Below, in pieces: positions 17,302-25,590 of a stretch of 39,783 nucleotides of DNA. Location of the stretch: contig JAHDWN010000053.1 in NCBI GenBank assembly GCA_023382675.1, forward strand, positions 1 through 39,783, in the 5' to 3' direction. The notes below the pieces were generated by a model. The model did not search any database. It had not been told where the DNA came from and worked only from the letters and a program-made list of their open reading frames with translations. Every line of letters starts with the position of its first letter. The first letter of the stretch is position 1. This stretch comes from Anaerolineae bacterium (GTDB lineage Bacteria > Chloroflexota > Anaerolineae > Aggregatilineales > Phototrophicaceae). A program made the translations under genes and the position numbers.

Positions 17302-19655
17302 CCCGCGGTCTGTGGCAACAGCCAGAGCGTGCTGCCATCCGTCCACAGGTGCAGCGTGCCGGATATATCCGTGCGATAGAGCGGAAGATGCTCGACTTGT
17401 GCCAGCGTATCCGGGTCAGGATCACCGATGCGGTTGGCCGGGTCGGACTCCAGGAGCACGATCTGCGGCTGTACCGCGTCGAGGAAGGCGTCTTCAAGCG
17501 CACGGGCAGCGCCGTGTTTGGGCAAGATCAAGACGGTCGCATGCGCGGCGTAACCTTCGTCAACCATGGCTTGCTGTGCGAACGCGCTGGCATCCGACGT
17601 AATCAGGAATGAAGCGCTGCCATAGCTCAGGCGCATGACGAGCGCGCCGTCGTCCAGGCTTTCACCCAGGACGGGTGGCTGTTCAGGGTGCAAGACTTCG
17701 AGCGCGACGCCATCGCTGAGCGTGATGTTCTGCCCCGCCTGTAGCGTTTGCATCTGGGTATCGCCAGCGGCATTCAGAAGGGCTTCGTAGGTTCGACTCA
17801 AGCTCGGCTGCCCGTTGGTGACGATCAGGCCTGCGTGGTAGCGCTTCAGCACCTCCGGCAGCGCGCCGTAGTCGTAATCATCCGGTTGTGTAATGGCAAG
17901 GAGATCGATCTCGCGATCATTGAGCGCCATATGGTCGCCGAGCGTCAGCAGCAGCCTGGAGGGAAAACGCCCGCCGTCGATCAGAATCTGCGCGCCGCTG
18001 GGTGTCTGCACTAGCAGTGTGTGGCTGTGACCCATCTCCAGCAACCACACATGCAGCATTCCATCCGGGCGTGCGATCAGCAGCAGGGTGATCAGCACCA
18101 GCAAAATGAGCGCGGCAGCAACTGCGCTTACCCGAACTGTGCTGCGGCGCACAAAGGTCACACTTGCTTCAATCCATTCCGGCTGAGTCGCCTGGATCAT
18201 CACCGCGGCGATCACGACGACGAAGAAGGCTGCGATCCAATTCGGATGGAACTGGACGGCGATTTCTGCGGAGGGTAGTTGCGCGAACTGGCGAACGATG
18301 CCCGTCGTCCATGCCAGCGCCGGGATCGCCGCGTAATAGGCTGGCAGCGCGACGAGAGGCGAGATGAGCGCCACGATTGTTGCTAACCCGCCAAGCACCA
18401 GAATCAGCGGCTGTACAGGGATGATGAGCAGGTTGACCAGCATCGAGACGATGGAGATGCGTTCGAAATACAGCGCGATCAGCGGCAGTACCAACACCTG
18501 CGCGGCCAGGCTGACGATCAGCGTCGGGCCGAGCCAGTTCAATACGCGCTCGGCAGCACGCGGCGGCAGTACAGCATCCACGCCGCGCTGAAACCAGCGC
18601 GTGAATGGCGCAGTAAAGAGGGTGATGCCCAACGTCGCGAACAGGGATAGTTGAAAGCCCACATCCCAAAGGACGTAGGGATTCGCCAGCGACATCAGCA
18701 GTGCGGCAAAGGCGAGAGAAGCCGGGACGAAAGTCTTGCGCTGCAGAATGCTGCTGCCCGCGATCCAGAGGCTGGTCATCACGGCAGCGCGCACGACACT
18801 GGCGCTCGCCCCGACGAACACGGTATACAGAGCAACGACGATGATGCCGACGAAAGCCGCTCGCCGGTCGGGTATCCGGGCGCGCTTCAAGACGGCCAGC
18901 ACAATTCCGCTGACGACCACCATGTTGAAGCCGCTGATGGCGATAACATGGGCCGCGCCGGTGCGGGCGAAGGCATCCTCGATTTCCGGCGCAATGCCGC
19001 TTTCGTCGCCGATCAGTATGCCCGTCAGCAAACCCGCGTAAGGCTCAGGCAGCGCTGAGGCGATGCGCTCACGGGCTTGTTCGCGCAGAGAAACCAGCGC
19101 AGACGCCAGTGAGGTATCTGTACTCCGCTGAACGACTTCGACGGCGGCGTTGGGCATCAGGCTGAAAATGCCTGCACGCGCCAGATAATCCGCATACGAA
19201 AACGTGTCATAAACGGGCGGGCGAAATTGATCGCCGCTGGCACGCACGCGGTCGCCGAAACCGAGCTCCTGGTTGCCCGGCGTTTCGGCCAGCACGATCC
19301 CGCTCGTGGTTTCGGTGCGACCTGCGTAGCTGACAGTCTCTGCGGCGATGCGCAGTTGCAGGCTATCGCTGTTGCGCTGCGGCGCTTCGACGACGGTACC
19401 TTCGACTGTCAGTGCGTGGCCGTTATGGGCCGCCAGAGCGCTGGTGTTCGGTGTGAGTGTGAAGCGCAGCCCGCCGAGCGTGAGCACCATCAGCAAAAGG
19501 TGCACGGATCGATAACGGGGTTGACGCCAGACAAGGGCAAGTGAGATCGCGGCGAGACAGAACGCCGCCAGCCAACCAATGGGCAGCGGGGCGCTGAGGT
19601 TGGCGGCGCAGACAATACCGGCACACCAGGCGAGGGCAACGTAAACAAGACGCAT
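17298..19655 (-). CDS. comEC: ComEC/Rec2 DNA-uptake channel with a degenerate C-terminal metallo-hydrolase domain
   Basis: This 785-residue membrane protein carries transforming DNA into the cytoplasm. Parts in order: N-terminal membrane segments (1-50), an OB-like DUF4131 region (about 60-165), the Competence channel domain starting near TGILIGDESGI with HVIAISGFNMVVVSG (about 205-475), more membrane segments to about 525, and a metallo-beta-lactamase-like domain to the end. In the last domain the usual HPDxDH ligand motif reads QPDDYD, VGQGD reads MGHSH, and TGD reads TSD. The strand motif ILIDGG and one His (PKHGA) remain. The channel should work; the nuclease is probably inactive. No comEA or comF gene is nearby. 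Confidence 0.93.
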   Translation of the reverse strand: MRLVYVALAWCAGIVCAANLSAPLPIGWLAAFCLAAISLALVWRQPRYRSVHLLLMVLTLGGLRFTLTPNTSALAAHNGHALTVEGTVVEAPQRNSDSLQLRIAAETVSYAGRTETTSGIVLAETPGNQELGFGDRVRASGDQFRPPVYDTFSYADYLARAGIFSLMPNAAVEVVQRSTDTSLASALVSLREQARERIASALPEPYAGLLTGILIGDESGIAPEIEDAFARTGAAHVIAISGFNMVVVSGIVLAVLKRARIPDRRAAFVGIIVVALYTVFVGASASVVRAAVMTSLWIAGSSILQRKTFVPASLAFAALLMSLANPYVLWDVGFQLSLFATLGITLFTAPFTRWFQRGVDAVLPPRAAERVLNWLGPTLIVSLAAQVLVLPLIALYFERISIVSMLVNLLIIPVQPLILVLGGLATIVALISPLVALPAYYAAIPALAWTTGIVRQFAQLPSAEIAVQFHPNWIAAFFVVVIAAVMIQATQPEWIEASVTFVRRSTVRVSAVAAALILLVLITLLLIARPDGMLHVWLLEMGHSHTLLVQTPSGAQILIDGGRFPSRLLLTLGDHMALNDREIDLLAITQPDDYDYGALPEVLKRYHAGLIVTNGQPSLSRTYEALLNAAGDTQMQTLQAGQNITLSDGVALEVLHPEQPPVLGESLDDGALVMRLSYGSASFLITSDASAFAQQAMVDEGYAAHATVLILPKHGAARALEDAFLDAVQPQIVLLESDPANRIGDPDPDTLAQVEHLPLYRTDISGTLHLWTDGSTLWLLPQTAG

Positions 19656-19720
19656 AGTACAAATTTACCAGTCCGTGCCCAACATGCGCCTAAATGATCT
19701 GTTTATGCTGGTTCGTCTTT

Positions 19721-19757
19721 TCAAACAAAAGAAGGAGGTCGTCGCTGCACGCCTCCT
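19721..19757 (-). terminator. Terminator of the rpe-fakA-recG-coaD cluster
   Basis: A 6-bp G+C stem (19733-19738 with 19752-19757, 13-base loop) is followed on the minus strand by a T-rich run (TTCTTTTGTTTGA). It lies just beyond the last gene of the cluster and before comEC. Confidence 0.6.
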
Positions 19758-19764
19758 ATAAAGG

Positions 19765-19783
19765 CCGATCGTGAATTGATCGG
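19765..19783 (-). other. Stem-loop directly after the coiled-coil gene stop
   Basis: A perfect 6-bp inverted repeat, CCGATC and GATCGG with a 7-base spacer, abuts the stop codon at 19784-19786. It has no T-tract of its own and may help protect or process the 3' end ahead of the terminator. Confidence 0.45.
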
Positions 19784-20329
19784 TTAGCGCGTTTCTTTTT
19801 CTTGTTGTTTGTTCTCGACATCGATGGTCTCGCGCGCCGGAGTCGGCGGCACAAACGTCTGCGGCGGCTGCGAGCCTTCGGCAGCGCCCGACTCATGGAC
19901 GTGCTGAATACCGGCTCGAACTTCGCCAAGCAGCTTGATCAGCCGCTGTTCCAGCGCGCCCAGATTGTCGAGCACGTACTGGTCGGCGTCGTCGGTGATG
20001 CCTTCCGCTTCCTGGCGCGCCTGCTCGACGATGTTGGCGGCGCGGCTTTGCGCTGCCTGCACCATCGCTTCGCGGTCGATCAACTGCTCGCCCCGTTCGC
20101 GCGCCTGCTGGATCACACGCGCGGCTTCTTCGTTCGCCTGGGCGAGAATGCGGTCACGCTGTGCGAGGACGCGCGTGGCTTTTTCGATCTCTTCCGGAAT
20201 GGAGATGCGCATCTGGTCGATGATTTCGAGCGCTCGTTCCTCATCGATCATGGTGAACTTGCTGAAGGGCATGTGTCGCCCTTCGTCGATCAGATCTTCC
20301 AACCGGTCAATAAGATGTTGAATATCCAT
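19784..20329 (-). CDS. Coiled-coil protein linked to coaD (V-ATPase subunit/DivIVA-like)
   Basis: This 181-residue cytoplasmic protein starts MDIQHLIDRLEDLIDEG, contains IDEERALEIIDQMRISIPEE, and then has a long charged coiled coil of about 50-125 rich in Ala, Glu, Gln and Arg. It ends in a disordered Pro/Thr tail. Such proteins are often labelled ATPase or DivIVA-like because their coiled coil resembles V-ATPase E/H subunits and DivIVA. From memory, similar proteins sit beside coaD in Firmicutes and Chloroflexota. No catalytic motif is present and the function is unknown. The ribosome site is GGGGAAG before ATG 20329. It is the last gene of its cluster. Confidence 0.75.
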   Translation of the reverse strand: MDIQHLIDRLEDLIDEGRHMPFSKFTMIDEERALEIIDQMRISIPEEIEKATRVLAQRDRILAQANEEAARVIQQARERGEQLIDREAMVQAAQSRAANIVEQARQEAEGITDDADQYVLDNLGALEQRLIKLLGEVRAGIQHVHESGAAEGSQPPQTFVPPTPARETIDVENKQQEKETR

Positions 20330-20359
20330 ACGCTTCCCCTTCCGTGTCGCACGTAATTA

Positions 20360-20872
20360 TCAGGCCTTCGCATTCACGCGCGGGTTGTTAACCTCAGCAT
20401 ACCGCCGTTTCAACGCGTCAACAATAAACGGCGGGGTCATGCCGGAAACGTCGCCGCCAAGCTCGGCTATCTCACGGATAGTGCTTGAACTGATATAGAC
20501 GTGCTTGACATCGGTCATGATTGCGACTGTTTCAATCTCCGGCGCGAGCTTCTTGTTCGCCAGGCCCATCCTGAATTCAAATTCGAAATCTGAAAACAAC
20601 CGCAAGCCCCGCACGATCACCGTTGCACCAACTTCTTTTGCATAGTCTACAGTGAATCCTGAAAATGGTGCAACCCGTATATTCGTTGTGCCTTCATAGG
20701 CCTTTTCGGCTAGTGCGACGCGCTCTTCGATACTGAAAAGTAACTGTTTCTTGGGTAAATCATATACTCCAATAATAACTTCGTCAAAAATTCGTGCTGC
20801 GCGGTGAGCGATGTCAATGTGCCCATAATGGGTCGGATCAAACGAGCCGGGATAGAGAGCGCATATCATCAT
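20360..20872 (-). CDS. coaD: Phosphopantetheine adenylyltransferase
   Basis: CoaD joins 4'-phosphopantetheine and ATP to dephospho-CoA, the penultimate step of CoA synthesis. The 170-residue length is close to typical. The nucleotidyltransferase motif is ALYPGSFDPTHYGHIDI (the conserved GSFDP and the HxGH pair). RGLRLFSDFEFEFRM and the C-terminal YISSSTIRE nucleotide-binding motif are present. Two ATG codons open the gene; the first (20872) has GGAG eight bases upstream. A hand count over 20701-20820 gives about 43% G+C, lower than recG upstream. It lies 33 bases after recG and 30 before the coiled-coil gene. Confidence 0.96.
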   Translation of the reverse strand: MMICALYPGSFDPTHYGHIDIAHRAARIFDEVIIGVYDLPKKQLLFSIEERVALAEKAYEGTTNIRVAPFSGFTVDYAKEVGATVIVRGLRLFSDFEFEFRMGLANKKLAPEIETVAIMTDVKHVYISSSTIREIAELGGDVSGMTPPFIVDALKRRYAEVNNPRVNAKA

Positions 20873-20905
20873 GGCGACGACTCCTGAGCTGCGAAAACGA
20901 TCAAT

Positions 20906-23593
20906 CTAACTGATGTCACTCCGTGCATCGTGCAGCATATGAACGCGCTGCGCCAGCAGTTGGTGTTGTTGCTGTCTGAGTTCGGGATCTTCTTCGAAAA
21001 TGGTGCGCGCTTCTCGTTGGGCCAATTCGACCAGTTCCGGCGACATATCCTCCATAAGCTGGAGCGCGTTTTTCCCACTCTGCCGTGTGCCGACGAGATC
21101 ACCTGCGCCGCGCAGCTTCCAATCGATTTCGGCCAGCTTGAAGCCGTCGTTGAAGCGTTCCAGGGCGCTGAGCCGTTCGCGAGCTTCGGGGACATCGGTA
21201 TCACAGACCAGCAGGCAGTACGACGCATAACCACCGCGTCCAACACGCCCGCGGAACTGGTGCAACTGCGCCAGGCCGAAGCGGTTCGCACCCTCGATCA
21301 GGATCACGGTCGCGTTCGGGATGTCTACGCCAACCTCAGCGACCGAGGTCGTTACGAGCACGTCGAATTCACCCTGGCTGAAATCGGCCATGATGGCGTC
21401 TTTCTCCGCCGGTTTCATACGACCGTGGAGCAAGCCCACCTTATGGCGATAAAAGACTTGCTTCAGCTGGTGGTAGGCTTCGGTGGCGGCGGCAGCTTCG
21501 ATTTTGTCTGATGCTTCGACCAGCGGGTAAACGATGAATGCCTGGCGTCCCAAATCGAGTTGTTCTTCGATCAGCACATAGCTGCGCTCGACAGCGGTCG
21601 GGGGGATGACTTTGGTCGAGATCGGCGTGCGCCCTGGCGGCATCTCGTCAATGATCGACAGGTCGAGATCGGCGTGGATCGTCAGCGCCAGCGTGCGCGG
21701 GATCGGCGTGGCAGTCATGATCAGCAGGTGGGGATTCTTGCCCTTGCCGCGCAGCGCGCCGCGCTGTTCCACGCCGAAGCGATGCTGCTCATCGATGATC
21801 GCCAGCGCCAGATCGGCAAATTCCACGCCTGACTGGATCACGGCATGGGTGCCGATCACTATGTCAATGCTGCCGTCAGCCAGACCGGCATAGACGCGGT
21901 CGCGCTCCGCCGCTGTCACAGAACCTGTGAGCAGCGCGACGACCGGCTGCCGCTCGCCGGGCATTTGCGCCAGCGCGGCGCTGATATTGCGGAAGTGCTG
22001 CTCGGCCAGGATGCCGGTCGGGGCCATCAATGCTGCCTGCTTGCCATTGGCAAAGGTAATCGCCAGCGCCGCAATTGCGACCGCCGTCTTGCCCGAACCG
22101 ACATCGCCCTGAAGCAGACGATTCATCGGTATCGGTTTGGCGATGTCTCGTCGAATGTCATCGATGCTGCGGCGCTGTGCTCCGGTCAACGCATACGGAA
22201 AAATCGCCTGTAGGACGCTGTCCAGATGTGCATCGTCGCTAGAGAGTGGGTCGGCGGGCGTCGCTTGCCAGGCGAAGCGATTGCCCAGAATTGCGAGTTG
22301 CAAGAGCAGAAGTTCATCGAAGATGTAGCGACGCTTGGCGTGATGAAGGTGTTCCCAGCTTTCGGGAAAATGCAGATTGTTGAGCGCCCAACCGAGATCG
22401 GCCAGATCGGCGCGTTCCAGTGTCGCTTCAGGGATGTAATCGGGAATGCGCTCGGCCCAATAGTCAAGCGCCTGACGGATGGCATCGCGCAGCGTTTTTG
22501 CGCGCAGTCCTTCTGTAAGTGAGTAGACCGGCACGATTCGGGCGAGTTGCAAATCGTCGGGATCGAGTTCTTCCCAATCGGGATTGGTCATTTGCAGGCG
22601 GTCGCGAAAGACAGACGTGATGCCGCGCAGCACGAGCTGTTGCCCGATGCGAATACGCTGCTGCATATAGAACTGTCCCTGGCCGAACATCGTCACGGAA
22701 AGCGTGGCACTGCCATCGTCAATGACAAAGGCATAGTCCTTGCGACCGCCGCTGCTGATGCGGACTTCAGTGTGGCGCACAACGCCGATAATCGTCACCT
22801 GGGTATTGGGCTGGAGTTTCGCAATTGGAATGAGTTGCGTGTAGTCATCATAGCGGCGGGGCAGATAGAGCAGCAAATCGTTGATCGTTTCGATGCCGAG
22901 CTTGTTCAGGATCGATGCTGTTTTCGTGCCGACACGGTGAATATTCTCGACGGTCGCTTCCAGGCCGTGCATCGTCGCCCTGGCTTGCTCCGGATCAAGC
23001 TGCGGACGCGGCTTGCGTGGCGGTCGCTCGAGGCGCGGGGGAGTCGGAATGTCACGTTTGGTCGGTACGCGAACATCGCCGCCATAGGTCGCATATTCCG
23101 TGCGCTCGCCGTCGCTGCCGAACGAATCACTCGACGGCAGGTTTTCCTGTGCTCTGCGTCCGTCCCCTGGTGACCGACTCTTCTTGCCGCCGCGCTTCTC
23201 CGGGCGACTGCTGGGCGACTTTTTTGATTTGCTTTCTGACTGCGCGGGCGCAGACATGCGCTCCTGCTCGGGCTGGCGCGCCTTTTCCGGTTGCTGTGCG
23301 GTCACTTCCGACGCTGGCGCAGTGGGCGCGGGAATTCGACCGGTGATCCGGTCGAGGATGTAGCTGACGGTGTTATGGCGCTCATTGCGGTTTTTCAGTT
23401 CATCGTACTGGCTGAGACGCTCAGAAATCTCATCGACCAGTTGGTGATGTTCCGGCTTGCGCGCCTGTGTATGGGCCTGCTCTTGCCAGCCCTGGGCATA
23501 AGCCGCTATACCGCCTATGACGGCTGTATTCTTATACCCGGTATCACGTTCGAGCTTGAGGATTTTGACCAGAGTTTCCAGTGCCGATGGCAT
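20906..23593 (-). CDS. recG: ATP-dependent DNA helicase RecG with long N-terminal extension
   Basis: RecG regresses stalled replication forks and branch-migrates Holliday junctions. At 895 residues it is about 200 longer than the E. coli protein. The extra part has a helical N-terminus (1-85) and a low-complexity Pro/Ser/Lys/Arg-rich segment (about 86-205). The wedge/OB domain then begins near 210 (VGTKTASILNKLGI), followed by helicase motif I GDVGSGKT (496-503), motif II DEQH (601-604), motif III TATPIP, and LHGRMKPAEK and the QFRGRVGRGG motif near the end. All helicase motifs are intact. The start, ATG 23593, follows the degV stop by 8 bases. Confidence 0.95.
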   Translation of the reverse strand: MPSALETLVKILKLERDTGYKNTAVIGGIAAYAQGWQEQAHTQARKPEHHQLVDEISERLSQYDELKNRNERHNTVSYILDRITGRIPAPTAPASEVTAQQPEKARQPEQERMSAPAQSESKSKKSPSSRPEKRGGKKSRSPGDGRRAQENLPSSDSFGSDGERTEYATYGGDVRVPTKRDIPTPPRLERPPRKPRPQLDPEQARATMHGLEATVENIHRVGTKTASILNKLGIETINDLLLYLPRRYDDYTQLIPIAKLQPNTQVTIIGVVRHTEVRISSGGRKDYAFVIDDGSATLSVTMFGQGQFYMQQRIRIGQQLVLRGITSVFRDRLQMTNPDWEELDPDDLQLARIVPVYSLTEGLRAKTLRDAIRQALDYWAERIPDYIPEATLERADLADLGWALNNLHFPESWEHLHHAKRRYIFDELLLLQLAILGNRFAWQATPADPLSSDDAHLDSVLQAIFPYALTGAQRRSIDDIRRDIAKPIPMNRLLQGDVGSGKTAVAIAALAITFANGKQAALMAPTGILAEQHFRNISAALAQMPGERQPVVALLTGSVTAAERDRVYAGLADGSIDIVIGTHAVIQSGVEFADLALAIIDEQHRFGVEQRGALRGKGKNPHLLIMTATPIPRTLALTIHADLDLSIIDEMPPGRTPISTKVIPPTAVERSYVLIEEQLDLGRQAFIVYPLVEASDKIEAAAATEAYHQLKQVFYRHKVGLLHGRMKPAEKDAIMADFSQGEFDVLVTTSVAEVGVDIPNATVILIEGANRFGLAQLHQFRGRVGRGGYASYCLLVCDTDVPEARERLSALERFNDGFKLAEIDWKLRGAGDLVGTRQSGKNALQLMEDMSPELVELAQREARTIFEEDPELRQQQHQLLAQRVHMLHDARSDIS

Positions 23594-23600
23594 TGTATGC

Positions 23601-24455
23601 TTACGCTTTCCAGCTTTGACTCACGGTAGCTATCCCTAATCCACCAGGGCCGATATGTGTGCCAATGGTAGGGGTGATGTTCAAGATTAGCGTGTTTTCC
23701 GGCACAATGTCCTTCAGTGCCTCTCGAAGGTCTTGCGCTCCTTGTTCATTGTCGGTATGCAAGATACCGAGCCGATCCAGCGGCGCTTGCTGGTGTGCCA
23801 GATCGACCAGGGCTTCGAAGGCTCGTTTGAATGTGCGCACGCGGGCGTATTGTTTGACTTCTCCGTCTTGCACGTCCAGGATGGGCTTGATCTGGAGCAG
23901 CGCGCCAATACTGGCGCTGGCCCACCCCACACGCCCGCTGTGCATCAGATACTCCAGCGTATCGAGCGCTGCATACAAACGTTGATTAGCACGGACGCGC
24001 TTGATGGCATCGAGCACCTGTGCTACGTCACCAGTCGCTTCAGCGGTCTCGGCGGCGATCAAAACCTGCCAGCCCAAGGCCATCGCGACCTGACCACTAT
24101 CGATCAACGTGACTTTCTCTGAGGGAAAATTGCTCGCCCCCAAACGAAAAGCATTATACACGCCACTCAATTTGGCGGGAACACACAATATGACCACATG
24201 TTCTGCTTCCTGGAAGGCTTCGTCCAGCAGTTGTTCCGCTATGCCGGGCGGAAAAGCGGATGTTTTCGGCACGGGGCGGATGTGGCGCAGATCCTTGTAA
24301 TACTGTTCACGGGTAAGCTGAACACCGTCATCGGCGTAGCTGTTGCCGCCGTAATTGATGAAACACGGGGCTACCCCAATTTTGTGCTGTTCCAAGAGGT
24401 CAGCCGGAATGTCGCAGGTGCTGTCAGTGATGATACGAATATTCTTGAATGCCAT
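23601..24455 (-). CDS. DegV family protein, probable fatty-acid-binding FakB
   Basis: FakB proteins hold a fatty acid for phosphorylation by FakA. This 284-residue protein keeps the family marks: IITDSTCDIP, PKTSAFPPG (the Thr-Ser lipid-carboxylate loop), AKLSGVYNAF, LIDSGQVAMALG and GTHIGPGGLGI with the conserved His. The frame opens at GTG 24473, but AGGAT eight bases before ATG 24455 favours that codon. It is separated by about 250 bases from the upstream degV-like gene and followed closely by recG. Canonical motifs make it the likely working FakB for the fakA gene in this cluster; the preferred acyl chain is unknown. Confidence 0.9.
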   Translation of the reverse strand: MAFKNIRIITDSTCDIPADLLEQHKIGVAPCFINYGGNSYADDGVQLTREQYYKDLRHIRPVPKTSAFPPGIAEQLLDEAFQEAEHVVILCVPAKLSGVYNAFRLGASNFPSEKVTLIDSGQVAMALGWQVLIAAETAEATGDVAQVLDAIKRVRANQRLYAALDTLEYLMHSGRVGWASASIGALLQIKPILDVQDGEVKQYARVRTFKRAFEALVDLAHQQAPLDRLGILHTDNEQGAQDLREALKDIVPENTLILNITPTIGTHIGPGGLGIATVSQSWKA

Positions 24456-24472
24456 TTTCATAATCCTATTCA

Positions 24473-24500
24473 CTTATAGGGTTTATAGAATTTAGCGCAA
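24473..24500 (-). promoter_or_regulatory. Weak promoter candidate before the canonical degV gene
   Basis: On the minus strand, TTGCGC (24495-24500) and TATAAG (24473-24478) are 16 bases apart. The -10 matches 5 of 6 and the -35 only 3 of 6. The implied leader before ATG 24455 is very short, so confidence is low. Confidence 0.3.
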
Positions 24501-24708
24501 GGTGCGATCACTTTCAGGCAGATTAGGAATGAATATTGCTGCCTCGCTCGTTTGTGCTACATCGCCTATCATACTGCACCTTCCAGATTCGAGCTTGCCC
24601 GGTTGTCAAGCACAGGGTTGGACACAATACTTGGATCACACGGACGCACAAGCTGCGTTCGAACGTACATCCAGGCAGGGAATTCAGGCGCTAACATCAG
24701 CCGTTCGG
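24501..24708. other. Long non-coding gap inside the fakA-recG cluster
   Basis: This gap interrupts a cluster whose other genes are at most about 40 bases apart. Neither strand has a credible gene: the plus-strand frame 24502-24798 shows no recognisable protein character. It holds a TTGACA on the minus strand (within 24600-24615) without a well-spaced -10, and a 12-base palindrome AGCCGTTCGGCT (24699-24710) at the end of the upstream gene. It may carry an internal promoter or a leader RNA, but I see no defined structure. Confidence 0.4.
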
Positions 24709-25590
24709 CTAGACATCACCCGAAACGCCTTCCACTTTCGCAGACGGCGTCGTCACAATGGCTATGCCGATAGCGCCAAGTCCTATCAGCGCAGCTAAAG
24801 ATGGATTATAAACCATCGCCGCGACATTCTCCGCAGGTGCAAAGCCAGATAAACGCGCGTATAACCGTTCTCCGATGTCATGGCTTTTGTGATCGTGCAG
24901 GATCACTATCGAGTCTGCGTTGGGAAATTCGGTTGCGAATTCCAGCAAGCGGTCGATAGCATGTGTGCGGGAGCGAGCTTTGGCGACGGCGTGCAGCAGC
25001 CCACTTTCCATGCTGAGGATTGGCTTCATATTCAGCATGGCACTGAAAAGAACATGCTCGGCAGATAACATCTCGATCTGCCGCAGCATTTCGACCTGTT
25101 CGACCGCAATCATGAAATAGGTGCGCGCCGCGATAGTCCGCGCCAGCCGTTCAATGTCGTTGATCTGTGGCTGGCTGGCAATCGCTTCGGCGATGGCATT
25201 CGTCGCTAGCGCCTGACCGGCAGAGATAAGCTGTGAATCGATCAGCTTGATTGGACTTGTCCCGGCTGCCAACTGTGCGCCCCGACGGGCGCGTTCCCAA
25301 TGGGCAGTCAAATGGCGGGACGGGCAAATACACACGATCTGGTCGGCATCCCGCGAAAGCGCCGTGAAGGTACGCGCATACATCTCTGGGGTAGGTGGTT
25401 CAAGGACAGGCGGGGATGGCGACTGCGCCAATAGCGACAGGGCTGCCTCGTTGCCCGGTTCCTGCTCCTCCAGAAATGTGCTGCTTGCCGTCGTTATTTG
25501 ATTCGGCAGGATCGTCACTGGCAAAGCGGCGCGCTCGGTAATATCTCCCAATGAAACGCCGCTATCCGTGATGATGGCTGTGCGCTGCAT
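24709..25590 (-). CDS. Divergent DegV-like protein
   Basis: This 293-residue protein shares the DegV layout: IITDSGVSLGD at the start, CICPS mid-protein, KLIDSQLISAGQAL, and a C-terminal GAIGIAIVT. Several lipid-binding marks of FakB are changed. The Thr-Ser loop is replaced by PVLEPPTPEMY, LSGTY by LTAHW, and the GxHxGPG His motif by LAALIGLGAIG. It starts directly after the fakA stop (TAG then ATG with no gap), so its translation is probably coupled to FakA. It may bind a different ligand or act as a partner of FakA; a working FakB role is uncertain. Confidence 0.82.
   Translation of the reverse strand: MQRTAIITDSGVSLGDITERAALPVTILPNQITTASSTFLEEQEPGNEAALSLLAQSPSPPVLEPPTPEMYARTFTALSRDADQIVCICPSRHLTAHWERARRGAQLAAGTSPIKLIDSQLISAGQALATNAIAEAIASQPQINDIERLARTIAARTYFMIAVEQVEMLRQIEMLSAEHVLFSAMLNMKPILSMESGLLHAVAKARSRTHAIDRLLEFATEFPNADSIVILHDHKSHDIGERLYARLSGFAPAENVAAMVYNPSLAALIGLGAIGIAIVTTPSAKVEGVSGDV

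Noticed and set aside
20360-20872. coaD as a horizontally acquired insert because of low G+C
   Set aside because: It sits in an expected recG-coaD order with normal spacing and no repeats or mobility genes at its borders.
24502-24798. Possible small plus-strand gene in the gap between the degV genes
   Set aside because: It lacks a ribosome site, its end runs antisense into the divergent degV gene, and its sequence shows no domain or membrane character.
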